Of a DNA stretch of 42,383 nt, positions 31,700-41,987 are shown one piece after another (position 1 is the stretch's first letter; the number at the start of each line of letters is the position of its first letter). The notes below the pieces were generated by a model that saw only the letters and a list, made by a program, of their open reading frames with translations, ran no database searches and was not told the origin of the DNA. Source of the stretch: Jaapia argillacea MUCL 33604 (taxonomy: Eukaryota; Basidiomycota; Agaricomycetes; Jaapiales; Jaapiaceae); contig KL197789.1 in NCBI GenBank assembly GCA_000697665.1, forward strand, positions 23,929-66,311. The letters are read 5' to 3'. A program made the translations under genes and the position numbers.

Positions 31700-33420
31700 C
31701 GTACTACTTCTCCTTGGGTCGTTCGCCGCCGCCTCCGCCGCGCATGATCGCTCTCGTGAAGGAGAAGAGACGATCGGAACGCGCTGGAGGACGGACGGGG
31801 CTGATTGTATGCTACGAAAATTCAACCAAAACATCAGTCTCACGCAAGTGAACATGCAAAACAAAGGACTCACCTGATCATCATTGAAACCCTGCCAAAG
31901 ATGCTCAATCTTCTTCAACGATTCATACGGCGTGAGGACATCGATAATGCCCAAGTGATAAATAGTATCCATCAAGTCGTTCGCTTCGTCCGCAGCTCGT
32001 AATCCACCTTTCTCTTGAGTTATTGACGGTCACGAGAGTTGACTTCAGGTAGGGTATCTGTAGACTGCTGGTGAGGTTGGGAGACGTTTTGGGTCAAATT
32101 CGCGCATTGCTCGACGGATGGCGATGGCTTCGAGTGAAAATCTTGAGTTCAGTGAGTTTCCGTTTGAGCGGTGGCGTATCCGGCTACACAAAGAAATATC
32201 TAAAAGTCAACGTTAGGACGGCTCTCATGAAACGATAGACGAAACGGGACACTCACCGAAAACACCTTCAAAGTATTCCTCCTGACATCGTCCCCATTCC
32301 CTCTCTGCATATTATGAATCTCCACCGAGAACTATAATCCATAACATCCACCTCCTAACAACTACGAATCCCTCCTTAACCGTTCCGTCAACAATGCCCT
32401 CTTCTCCGGCCCCAACTCCAACATCTTGCCCCTATGAACCCAATCCAAATCCTTCGAAGCAGCTCTCGGATTCTTCTCCGCCTTCTCCTCCAGATACTCC
32501 CCACCCACAGTAGACCCTTTCAAACCGTACGTCTGGTGAATATCTCGGTGGGAGGAAAGGGGTTCTTCATGATCACAAAATGAACCTTCTTCCCATGAGG
32601 TAGCTTGACCTGATGTAATCCATAAAACCTTGAAGTAGGGCATGTGGGTTACCCTTCACGCATTCGTAATACCTCCTCAAGATGGGTCGGAGGAAACTAT
32701 GTTCGGAATGGTGGATCGTTTTGATGATGAACCGATAATCTCGTGGATGAAAGAATGAACCAGATTTGTTGGGGGAGCCCAGTTCGGAGAGGATATCTTT
32801 TGCGGCGAGGGAGATGAGGTGAATTGAAGATCCGAGGTGGAAGTAGTTTTCGCGGAGTTTGCGGAAGACCCATGGTGAGTAGGTTTTGGATGTGAAGTCA
32901 TATTTGGCGGCTGGGGGCCAGCCCGATGCAAGGTGGTGGAGGTAAGCGATGTTCAGAGAGAAGGCGAAGGAAGAGACACACACATACCAAACGAGTATCT
33001 ATGACGTGGCGTGAAATCCTCATCCGTGAGCGGTCACCTGATCTTTGTCTGACACCATGATACCCGAACGCCAACACCATCAACAATCCGCATCAACAAC
33101 AAAGGTCCATGGGACCCACTCACCGGTATCCGAATCCCCATCAACACATGACTACCAAATCAAATTGCCCGCCACGACTATCATCCTCGCCTCTACCACC
33201 CGCAGCAGCCACAGTCAATTGCCCAATCAACGCAACCTCGGCTTCCTGCTGCGAGTTCGCCCTCTTGCTCTGCGTCTCCCTCCGAATTTGTTCCGCTTGT
33301 ATCCGGATATCGGTGGCGAGCTCCAAACCATCATCACCCACGCCGCCTGCTGCAACCTCCACGATATGGGAATGAGAACCGATTTGAAGGGGGGAGACGG
33401 AACGTCCGCCCGTCATCCAC
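31700..33420 (-). pseudogene. Phosphatidylinositol-4-phosphate 5-kinase (MSS4-type), frameshifted
   Basis: PIP5K makes PI(4,5)P2 at the plasma membrane. Minus-strand pieces in order: IRIQAEQIRRETQSKRANSQ (33320); RCQTKIR, stop, PLTDEDFTPRHRYSF (33050-33000); after an intron, AAKYDFTSKTYSPWVFRKLR, AAKDILSELGSPNKSGSFFH and RDYRFIIKTIHHSEHSFLRP (32905-32690); YGLHQVKLPHGKKVHFVIMK (about 32620); HRDIHQTYGLKGSTVGGEYL and LELGPEKRALLTERLRRD (32550-32365); VMDYS then VEIHNMQRGNGDDVRRNTLK (about 32330-32265); AIAIRRAMREFDP; GLRAADEANDLMDTIYHLGI and IDVLTPYESLKKIEHLWQGF (31995-31885); ISPVRPP (31810). GSPNKSGSFF and the KGS motif are intact. Two frameshifts fall within about 90 nt around YGLHQVKLPHG, and a stop replaces a residue after KIR, so the gene appears inactivated. 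Confidence 0.88.
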
Positions 33421-33429
33421 CTTCCATGT

Positions 33430-34030
33430 TCAGCTCAGTACAGCAACCGAAGTGTTCGGGAAGGTAGGGACCAACGCGTTGGGTGCATAACCTATATCCC
33501 AAAGGTCCACCGTGCGTCTGTGTTGGAAGCCGGCAATCAAGAATCGTCCACAGGAAAGTAGTCTCAGCATCGTCAAACGAGGGGGAGGTAAACCAGATTG
33601 ACGATCAAGGCTGACTCGTGGGGTGGAAATGGGTATCATCATCGCGTGTCGTTCCTTCAACGATTTTGGGATTAGAGAGACAAATCGGCGGGGAGCAATC
33701 GCAATGTATTAGAACTATGTCGAGGGCATTATCCCTGTTTGAGAAGACCGCCCGTCTCCTTTGGATGTCGGAAGGACGCGACGGGCAGGGTCTATCCAGA
33801 CTACTTGCCGAGGACTTGCTTCGTAAAGGGATTTACAAACTGGTGTGTGGATCGGTGACTGGGAGCGGGACGTATGATGATCTGGTGTACGCATCTGACG
33901 AAGATTGAGGACATCGTGAGAATCCGGGTGTGACAGGACTCGGAAGAGGATATCAGTGCAGACGTTTGGTAGCGAACTCGTCGCAACAAATCGCCCTCGC
34001 AGATATCCAGGTATCACGTTCAACATCCAG
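33430..34030 (-). CDS. F-box protein, partial or decayed
   Basis: Minus-strand. LPNVCTDILFRVLSHPDSHD with VLNLRQ (33960-33890) is the N-terminal F-box helix pair. An intron (GTGCGT...CACCAG) is followed by CKSLYEASPRQVVWIDPARR (33840-33780), the family's usual continuation. A later exon carries LTMLRLLSCGRFLIAGFQHR and TVDLWDIGYAPNALV (33570-33470), as in basidiomycete F-box proteins with a beta-propeller-like C-terminal part. Such proteins bring substrates to SCF ubiquitin ligases. The segment between 33770 and 33600 and the end after 33430 could not be followed, so the gene may be truncated. It is immediately upstream of the PIP5K relic on the same strand. Confidence 0.6.
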
Positions 34031-34186
34031 CGGCATGTCTGACAGACTCGATGGGGTGGACGATGGATAGATAGTCATTGACTCTAACTTGAAGTAGCCG
34101 AGTCGGTTCGGGAACCAGGAGGACGCCTAGAACTTGATATCTCGACTTGTGTTGTCTCCAACGACATCCATAACGTCCTTGACCAC

Positions 34187-34510
34187 TTGAACTTGCTTCG
34201 TCCTCGTCGTCTTCGTCACCCAACCTTCCAACAACCCATCCTCACTTCTCTTGCCCCTCTTCCCTCTATGCCCTCTCTCCCTTCCCTCGCCTCCACTTTG
34301 TCTCTTTCAACGCCCTTCCCCTTTCCGCTCGCCAACGGCCCAGCAAACGCGATAGGCGAAAGCGATCGATGCTTCGGCGGGTCCGGTGCTTTAATCCGTA
34401 TATATGCACCAGGATCAACACGTTTCGGTAAAACATATTATTTGAGTTGTTTGACCTTCCAGGAGTCTATATGCGTTGTCGTGTGGGATGTGGCGGAAAG
34501 AGAGGGGTAG
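34187..34510 (+). CDS. Hypothetical open frame, unrecognised
   Basis: Open from 34187 (MNLLRPRRLRHPTFQQPILT) through a Ser/Pro/Leu-rich part to GESDRCFGGSGALIRIYAPG and SICVVVWDVAERE, stopping at 34510. The last third looks like a genuine folded segment. No relative in the window; could be a lone exon between the F-box gene and B4. Confidence 0.3.
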   Translation: MNLLRPRRLRHPTFQQPILTSLAPLPSMPSLPSLASTLSLSTPFPFPLANGPANAIGESDRCFGGSGALIRIYAPGSTRFGKTYYLSCLTFQESICVVVWDVAEREG

Positions 34511-34559
34511 GGTTTGGTGTGGAGGTGTGTCTGAATCTGTGTTTCCAGCGTTCGTAACA

Positions 34560-35900
34560 AGTGGTCTGATTGGTGTAAGTGGTGCAGTAAGAAGGATGGG
34601 TGCAGGATAGCTAGTGTAGGATGGTGGTCGAGTTCAGGTGGTTGGGGAAGGGGATATCTGAAGGTTTTGAGATGAGAGGGCGTGTTTCGGTGGAGGGATG
34701 TTGGGATTTGTAGTGGTCCGAGAGGGGGGAGAAACCTGATGGGGAGGATAAGTAAGAGTAGTTAGGGGGTGCGAGGGGGAGGGAGGGAGAAACTCACACC
34801 GATTTAGTATGGCGTTAGGTAAAGCGACAAGTTCGAGGACTGAATCATTATAATATCGAAATGGATCTCGATTTCCTTTTGAGATGGAGGCGAGGATAAT
34901 CGAATGAGGATGCAGGGCGATGGGATGGCTATCCAGCACCCAACCTACGAAGCTTCATCAACGACAACGTCGACCAACTACGAAACGAAACCGCACCTCG
35001 AGAATCCATTTCCCCCGAATCTCCGAGGGGTCGAAGCCACATAGTCGACGGTACCGAGGCTAGACTCCCACGTCTTTAACCCTCCTTCATAGACCTCGGG
35101 TACCAGACCGGACGGTGCATCGAGGCGTTGTAATGCAGAGTCGTCGATGAGATCATCTGGTGAGATGGGGTGGAAGTAGGCGTCGAAGAGGTCGCGGTGC
35201 GCGATGGGTGCTTGGATTGGTTGGGGAGATGGAACGCCCTCGGGCTATTCTCGACACGTAAAGTTTCAGGATACTAGAGAATGCCTTAGATGTGATGCGT
35301 TTGATGCACAGAAAAAGACGTACCGTCGATGCAGGCGCACGAGAAACCGCAACGGCTAGCAGAAAATCAACCTCGTACCGCCTTGAACTCCACCTCTCAA
35401 TTCGTCCAAACCGTACTCCTTCTCCAGGTCCCTCAACTTCGCCCTCCTTCCCAGCCGGTCGAGGACACCAGGAGGCCGTCGGTATCGAGGTTCGTCGGCA
35501 CATCTTTTACTTTGCTTGGTGCTTGCGTGCAACGCTGTTCAGATTTGTCCCTCCGGAGATCTGAGCCGACAAGCGCTTCTTTTCCCTTTGTGTCGACTGC
35601 ATTTCTTCTGGTGAGACATGTGCGTGTGTTGGATGGGAGAGAATTCAGGATCAAGAGCGGAGGCGTTGTCGACGGGGAGGTGCGAGAGAATGGATGGTCG
35701 GGGATTTCGGCTTGGATGTGGATGGGAGGAGGTGGAATTCATGAGATCTCACAGAGATCTGCGAGGACGTCCTCTTTGCAACCTTGTGAACGAGGTGATC
35801 GGAACCCAAGTCGATCGAGACGCCAATCGAGGCAACAGGTGAGTCGGAGCTAGGGTCGAGATAAGATAAGATAAGCCAAAGAAATCCAACGAGTCGTCTT
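34560..35900 (-). pseudogene. Family 'B' unknown protein, copy B4
   Basis: Minus-strand relative of B1-B3: LVHKVAK followed by a frame change to EDVLADL (about 35800); SPIQHTHMSHQKKCSRHKGK (about 35635); LFLCIKRITSKAFSSILKLY and VSRIARGRSISPTNPSTHR (35310-35220); FDPSEIRGKWIL (about 35010); RDPFRYYNDSVLELVALPNA (34870-34810); then a Pro-rich tract ending near 34634. It retains the GATA array at 35860-35875. Stops and frame changes throughout. Confidence 0.45.
35860..35875. repeat. (GATAA)3-type array in B4
   Basis: GATAAGATAAGATAAG, identical to the arrays in B1 and B3, even though the surrounding B4 frame has decayed. Confidence 0.7.
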
Positions 35901-36269
35901 CCTGTGTGAGCCAGTGCTGAAGTGCTGAGGCCTGAGGCTACGGGCTGATCTAGAGAGTACGGTTAGCTATGCATCAATGGATGAGCGCTTGACTGGGGGC
36001 CTCAGCCGTCGCGTTCCGTGGTCTCCAAGGTCGGGTCCACGTACAGCTAAGACGAAGTCCCTCACCGCGGCCAACGGCAGCAGAAGAGAGAACTGACAAC
36101 AAAAATGCATGGCTGGGAGAGGCAGCCCTCCATCGCCTCAGACAAGTCAGCACGTGAGTTTGTTGATTTTAGACGCGACGTGTTCATGACGCGTCCAAAT
36201 TCGCCTAAATTCATTGGATCTGTTCCGTCGATGCGCGAGGGCCGGCCATCCGCCCCCTAACCCCCACAC

Positions 36270-38190
36270 CGTGACATCTGGTTACTTGGCGTTCTGCTCT
36301 TGTTCTTCTCTGGAAATTCAGAATGACAGTTGATGCTACGTTGATGATTTGGCCTGTAAATATGGCTCGCCGAAACGCAAACACAAGGACCTTCCTTTCA
36401 ACCACACCTTGCCAATTCTGAACTTCGCTCGTCCACAACAAACAGCAATCCTCTACGCCAGGTCCACATAAGGTGGGGTTGGCGCGCTGTGGTTCAATGG
36501 AGCGGTTGTAGAGGAGGGAGAGATTAATTCTTATGGGTACGTCATTGACCCTCCGTCTCATCTCAATCCATCCTAACTTCACATAGGCTTCGACACCGCA
36601 ATGCGATAGGCTGCTCCGGCTTTTACATCGCGAACATCCACTCGTCCTCTCGCCAGTGCCCGAACTTCTGTCTCTGACGTCTCGTCAAGCAATCGCTCTG
36701 TTAACTGACAAAGGGTTGTTCGTTGCCGGTGATAGACAAGAGCCTGGGGGGGGGGGTTGTGGTTTGGTGGAATGATTGGAGGAAAGAATCTAGGTGGGTT
36801 TTCGGTTCTATGAGTGTGAGGGGTTTGGGCTGACGATGTTGAGGTATAAGAAATGGAGCGAGTCGTTGGAAGTTGTGAGTGCCCCTCCCTTCCTCCTTTC
36901 TCTCCTTAATCACTAAGTTTGTGCGCATATATATAGCTCCTCTGTCGCTCATACCCAGACGCCTTCCCATGGACCAAACGTAACCTCTTCAACATCGTCG
37001 CCGCTCTTAACCGTTCAGAAACGATCGGCATCAATTTTTTGAGTCGGGCTGTGGGTGGGACTATCCAGAGTGGCTTCGAGTTCAGGTGGGGAGTCGTTCC
37101 TGTTTTGTCAAAAGAGCAAGGTATGTTTCTTCTGCCTTTTGTTTGTGAGAGAGCGGGAGGAAGGATTTTGACTTGTTGATTGATTGATTGATTGATTAGG
37201 GTATAGGTCAGAAGATGGGTCCGTTGTTTTGTTCTCTGATCAAGGACTTTGGGAGAGGGAAGATAGCAGGGTTCTTCAAGAAGGTTGGGCCCTTCTCGTC
37301 GCTCATCAACACACGCATCCTGACACCTTTCATTGTCACGGATTTGTAGGTATCACAAATTCAGTTTCTTACCGACTCGCCTACTCCATCTGTCAATTGG
37401 TCTACCATACGTTCCGAGCATGACACCCTCATTCTCACCGAGTCTCACTCAGAGAATTTCGTTCCGCGCGATTTGGATACCGTGATTGAGTACGGTGAGA
37501 AGGAAGAGGAGTTGACAAAGGCTAGAGATCCTACAAATCATTGAGCATAGACGTTAGTGGTAGTGGGGAGTTGCGATACGTGTTTATGAACGGGATACCT
37601 TTTGACATGGATGTTGTACGTCTCTGGTTCTTTTCTCTTTCCTCCACCTCCCTTTTATGCGTTGATGCTTTCGGTTGGTGTTGAGAAGGTGGGCGTTGTT
37701 ACTCACTGGGCTTTTGTAGGATTTCTTGAGGGATATGCAAACCGGGATTGGATGATGGTCGATGGTCAGTTTTGCTTCACCAGCCGCTCTCTCCCCATCC
37801 CGACCTCCCTGACTAGGCCCCTGAATCTCTCACTCGTATTAGCTTCATCCACAACCCTCGAGACGCCTCAGCGCCCTCCACCCACATCGACAAAATGCAT
37901 TCATCGCTCTCAAGTCGCACGTCTTTTCTAAACCCCCTTATCCAAACTCTCGCAGTCGCACCACTTCCACGTCCTAGGCCGATCTTAACAGATCACGACA
38001 TCTAACAATGGGCTGCAAACAGCGGTTGTGCACGAGGACGACCTGGAATGCGGTTGTGCTCTTGACGCTGATGTGTACCATGAATTTGCTGGGATGAGTA
38101 GGGTCATCGTCGTTGATCGACTGGGCCGGCGTCATGGGGCGGCAGCGTTTGTACTCGTCTCTTCAATTCATTCATTGCGCCCTTCAGGAC
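36270..38190 (+). pseudogene. UGGT N-terminal part, copy U3
   Basis: Aligns with U1 and U2. The leading flank 35940-36400 matches 17700-18430 (GTCTCCAAGGTCGGGTCCACG in both). GGVGALWFNGAVVEEGEINS (36475) gives the WLNG-type segment better than the other copies. YKKWSESLEV (36844), TKRNLFNIVAALNRSETIGI (36973), GPLFCSLIKDFGRGK and AGFFKKVGPFSS (37218-37300), GFLEGYANRDW (37722) and LDADVYHEFAGMSRVIVVDR (38059) follow. A central block corresponding to YAGAITDGDDD...KHIYP of U2 is missing. Not functional. 38104-38328 also holds a minus-strand frame (LREDQWQDPTLVLLRPGDSD) of unknown family. Confidence 0.8.
37177..37197. repeat. (TGAT)5 microsatellite in a UGGT intron (U3)
   Basis: Five tetranucleotide units at the same intron position as 29726-29750, preceding the exon for GPLFCSLIKDFGRGK. 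Confidence 0.8.
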
Positions 38191-38674
38191 TATCGGCTGA
38201 ATGGGACTAAAGTCAGAATCCCCCGGCCGCAGTAACACCAGAGTGGGGTCCTGCCACTGATCTTCTCGCAGAGTGAACAACACTCTTTTGAAGTTAACGG
38301 GCTGCGAAACAGTCAGCCTCCATCGCATTGATCAAGAAGTCGAGGAATCGTAGACCGATTGTTCACTCGCCTCCGACGAAACAATGCACTGCACCAAGTT
38401 AGTATCGTTAAGTATCTTAAATGACCTCACTCCCAACCCGACCAAACCAAATTCCGGTCAAATCATGACTTTTCATTGGTCTACACAGAGATTGACAAAC
38501 ACTTCAAGAGAGATACTACAGCAGACGTACATCCACACTACGATCCAAACAAAGTCCAGCACAAAAGAGAACCAAGTACTAGTGCTATCGTACTTAGTAG
38601 TGAGGGAGCCTTGGTACTAACACCCACACCGTTATCAGGGAAATCGGCCATCCCAACGTCGTTTCGAGCCGTCA

Positions 38675-41600
38675 CTAAAACCCAATATGAATGTATGGCA
38701 CCCAAGAGAGGAAGGATGCCCCTTTCAAACGGAGTTGCTGCACAGCTTGATGCAAGGCAAGTGCAGCTTGGGTATAGTCTGGTTTTCCTCCCATCAAGAT
38801 GCGAGAATAAACATCATCCGCAATGTGAGGAGCATCCCTGTCTCCAATCGTCCACATTGTCGCAATAACCCCACGATAACCAGCCAATAACATCCCCGCT
38901 GCCAGGTGAACAGCCTCCTCAGAAAGATCTTTGGAACCTGTAGCAGTCTGACATGCAGAAAGAAATGCCAACTCTGCATGCGAAAGGGAAAGATCAATAA
39001 TGGTGGAGAGTTTCAACGGCGATCCATTGGCAAGGATGAGGCAGCTGTCAGTAGGATGGGAAACATCTTGCACCCCGTGACATGCAAAGTGTACCCAGTT
39101 GGAGTTGTGCATGTGGTGAAGGACATTCTCCACAGTGGCCTCACCATCTATCAGAGATACAAAATGGATGCCTTTGGCATGATTTTTGATCTGGTTGAGC
39201 TCTTCCTGAGTCCCTGGAAGGGGATTGTGGTGAGGTGCATTTGGCTGTGCAATGGCAAGGAGTTGGAAATCATGTGATGTGGTAACCTCAGGCTGGCGGT
39301 TGTCAATGAGCATGCTCAACGTTGGTATATAAGATAAAACAACAAAGTCAGAGATGCAGTTCCCAGGATCTGAGGTGTTATAAACACCAGCAGCATGGAT
39401 GGGAAGGAATGCAAGTGGGCCAGTTGCACACCACCAAATGCAGGAAGGGTCACTGGGCAGAGACTGGAGGAAATCAGATCCCAAGAATGGCACAAGAAAG
39501 TTAAAATGAAAAACAGACCATCAAAGTTAGCACATCCAGGACAGGTTTGACCACATTGGACCAGAGCTGAGCAAGGATCTTTTCCAATTCAAAGTTGCCA
39601 TCAGGTGCTGGTGGCTTCTTCCCAGGCCTAAACTTTCTCTCCAATGGAGGCAGATGACCAGCTTCAGACAGCAAGTTGTTGAATGTACCCCGTAGTTCTT
39701 CTGCAGTGGTTTGGGTAAGAGTGGGGAGAGGAATGTGGAGCACATCATCCAGGCCAGGCATCAAAATAAGTGCATCGCATTGAGCACTGCTCACATTGAG
39801 GGTGACAACTGGGCCCAAATATGCAGCACCCTTGAGCTGTGAGAAGGGCTTTGGCAACAAAAACCTATCAAAACCTTGGATTCCACAGATCTCTCCCAAA
39901 ATTGCTTCCCACTGTGCAGTGAGCTGATGATGTTCCTGAGCAACCTCTTCCAAGGAGTGCTTGTTGCCAGCCTCAGATGGATGTGATGGGGTGCTTGTCT
40001 GCTGAAGTCGAGTTGAGAGCTGAGCAAACTGATCTGCAAGCTGGGGTTGGACCTGCTGGAGCTCATCGATTGGGGTGCGCAGCTGCAACAATTGACCCCA
40101 AACAACTGAACGTCCCTGCTCTAGCCATTCAACAGCAGTCTCAAATTGTTCAGCCTTAATTGCAGCTAATACAGCATCTCTGGCCAGATTTCCCACCTGT
40201 GTGAGTTCACAATGGCATTCACGCATTGGAAGCCCTAGCCATGCCAATTGGGGTAGGAGGGTTAACAAAGTAGAATATGCTGTTAACAGGGATGTGTGGT
40301 GAGTTTTCTCAGCCTGTCAAGCCCATGTGATTCCAGCTTTAAACCTAGCTGATGGAGAGCCCATATTAGACTGAGCAGCAGTGGACAGTGTCTTGATGGC
40401 CAGTTCAAGAATATCCTGGTCACCAAGACACTCAAAACTGGTGAGCAATGAATTTCCAAGGTTGGTCAGAAGGCCTGGCTTGTCAGGGTGGCCATCAGGA
40501 GTGAGTTGCACAGCATTCTCTTGCACTCTGATTGAATTGTCCATGTCGGTGATGTTACCAAGACATTGAAAACGATGGAGCAATGAACCCCCAAGGTTAT
40601 TCAGATGGCCTGGCATTTCAGGGTGGCCATCAGGAGTGAGTCGCACAGCATCCTCTCCCACCCTGATTGAATTGCCCAGGTCAGTGATGTTACCAAGATG
40701 CTCAAAACGACAGAGCAATGAACCACCAAGGTTGTTCAGATGGTGTGGCTTGTCAGGGTGGCCATCAGAAGTGAGTTGGACAGCATCCTCTTGCACTCTG
40801 ATGGAATTGTCCATGTCGGTGATGTTGCCGAGATGCTGAAAACGGCGGAGCAATGAACCACCAAGGTTGTTCAGATGACCTGGCTTGTCAGGGTGGCCAT
40901 CAGGAGTGAGTTGCACAGCATCCTCCCCTACCCTGATTGAATTGTTGACATCAGTAATATTACCAAGACGCTCAAAATGATGGAGCAATGAACCACCAAG
41001 GTTGTTCAGACGGCCTGGCTTGTCAGGATGGCCATCAGGAGTGAGTTGCACAGTATTCTCATACACCCTGATTGAATTGTCCATGTCATTGATATTACCA
41101 AGATGCTTAAAATGATGGAACAATGAACTACCAAGGTTGTTCAGACATCCTGGTTTGTCAGGGTGGCCATCAGGAGTGAGTTGCACAGCATCCTGAAGCA
41201 TTAAGATTGACTTGTTGATGTCATGCACTCCACCAAGATGCTTGAAACGGAGCCCCAATGAAGCACCAAGGTTATTCAGGTAGATGGACCTATGGGGGCT
41301 GTCTAGGGCAGCCATCTGTATGGCATCTTCATAAAATGAAACTGCCCTGTTTAGGATCCCCAGCCCACCATGGTTTTGGTAGTGCTTTGACAACCCATTG
41401 CCCAATGCATTGAGCAGCTCCACTCTTTTCTCCACATCTGGTTCAACCAGCATAAGGTGGTGGATGACATCAAGGCCCTCATGGCCCATCTTCTCAATGA
41501 ACTGAGACACACTGTCATCATTGGAAGGTGGTGTTTGTGTATTGTATACATCTGCTGATATGTTAGTAAGGCTGTCAATAAATCATCAACAAAAAAATCT

Positions 41601-41927
41601 GTACCTGTGTTGGGTGTACCAGTTGCTGGGGTAGGTTCACAATGTGGGCTTTTTGGCAACAAAGGAGAACCTGGACCATCAGACTCTTGCTTGATGCAAA
41701 ACTCCAATATGTTGAGACCTCCAAGATCTTGAGTGATTTCTGCAGATATTCAGATAATTAGCAAGCAATCAGAGACAATCAGAAGTCCATAAAACACACT
41801 TGATGTCTGGCCCTTGGCTGGAACATCTTGGTTGGTGAGCTCAATGGAACTGAGTTCTGTGGTGATGCAACTTGTGCTGTCAAGCATCACTTTGATTGAG
41901 AAGAGAGAAATATCATCCAACTCGGGT
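38675..41927 (-). pseudogene. TPR-CHAT family protein, CHAT-C (exons 4-7; 5' end displaced)
   Basis: Exons 41927-41800 (128 nt), 41739-41605 (135 nt), 41551-39519 and 39463-38675 reproduce the CHAT-B phases and the exact lengths of exons 4 and 5. Encodes the end of the C2-like region (ELDDISLFSIKVMLDSTSC), NTDVYNTQTPPSNDDSV, about six 45-residue TPR units, a linker (AWLGLPMRECHCELTQVGNL, EWLEQGRSVVWGQLLQL) and a CHAT domain with GPLAFLPIHAAGVYN, NWVHFACHG, LSACQTATG and GVIATMWTIGD. One TGA at 40319-40317, between WA and QAEKT, is at the same codon as the last TGA of CHAT-B. Exons 1-3 are not in the window: homology to CHAT-A/B stops inside intron 3 near 41985. Otherwise the best preserved of the complete CHAT ends. 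Confidence 0.85.
40386..41196 (-). repeat. 135-bp tandem array encoding TPR units of CHAT-C (about 6 units)
   Basis: Boundaries at about 41061, 40926, 40791, 40656, 40521 and 40386, again 135 bp apart. Same unit protein as CHAT-B but fewer than half the units, showing that array length varies between paralogues. Confidence 0.93.
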
Positions 41928-41987
41928 CTATAGTGGTGGTTCAGTAGGTCGAACTGAAATCTGCCAGGTGCAAGACAAGCAACACGA

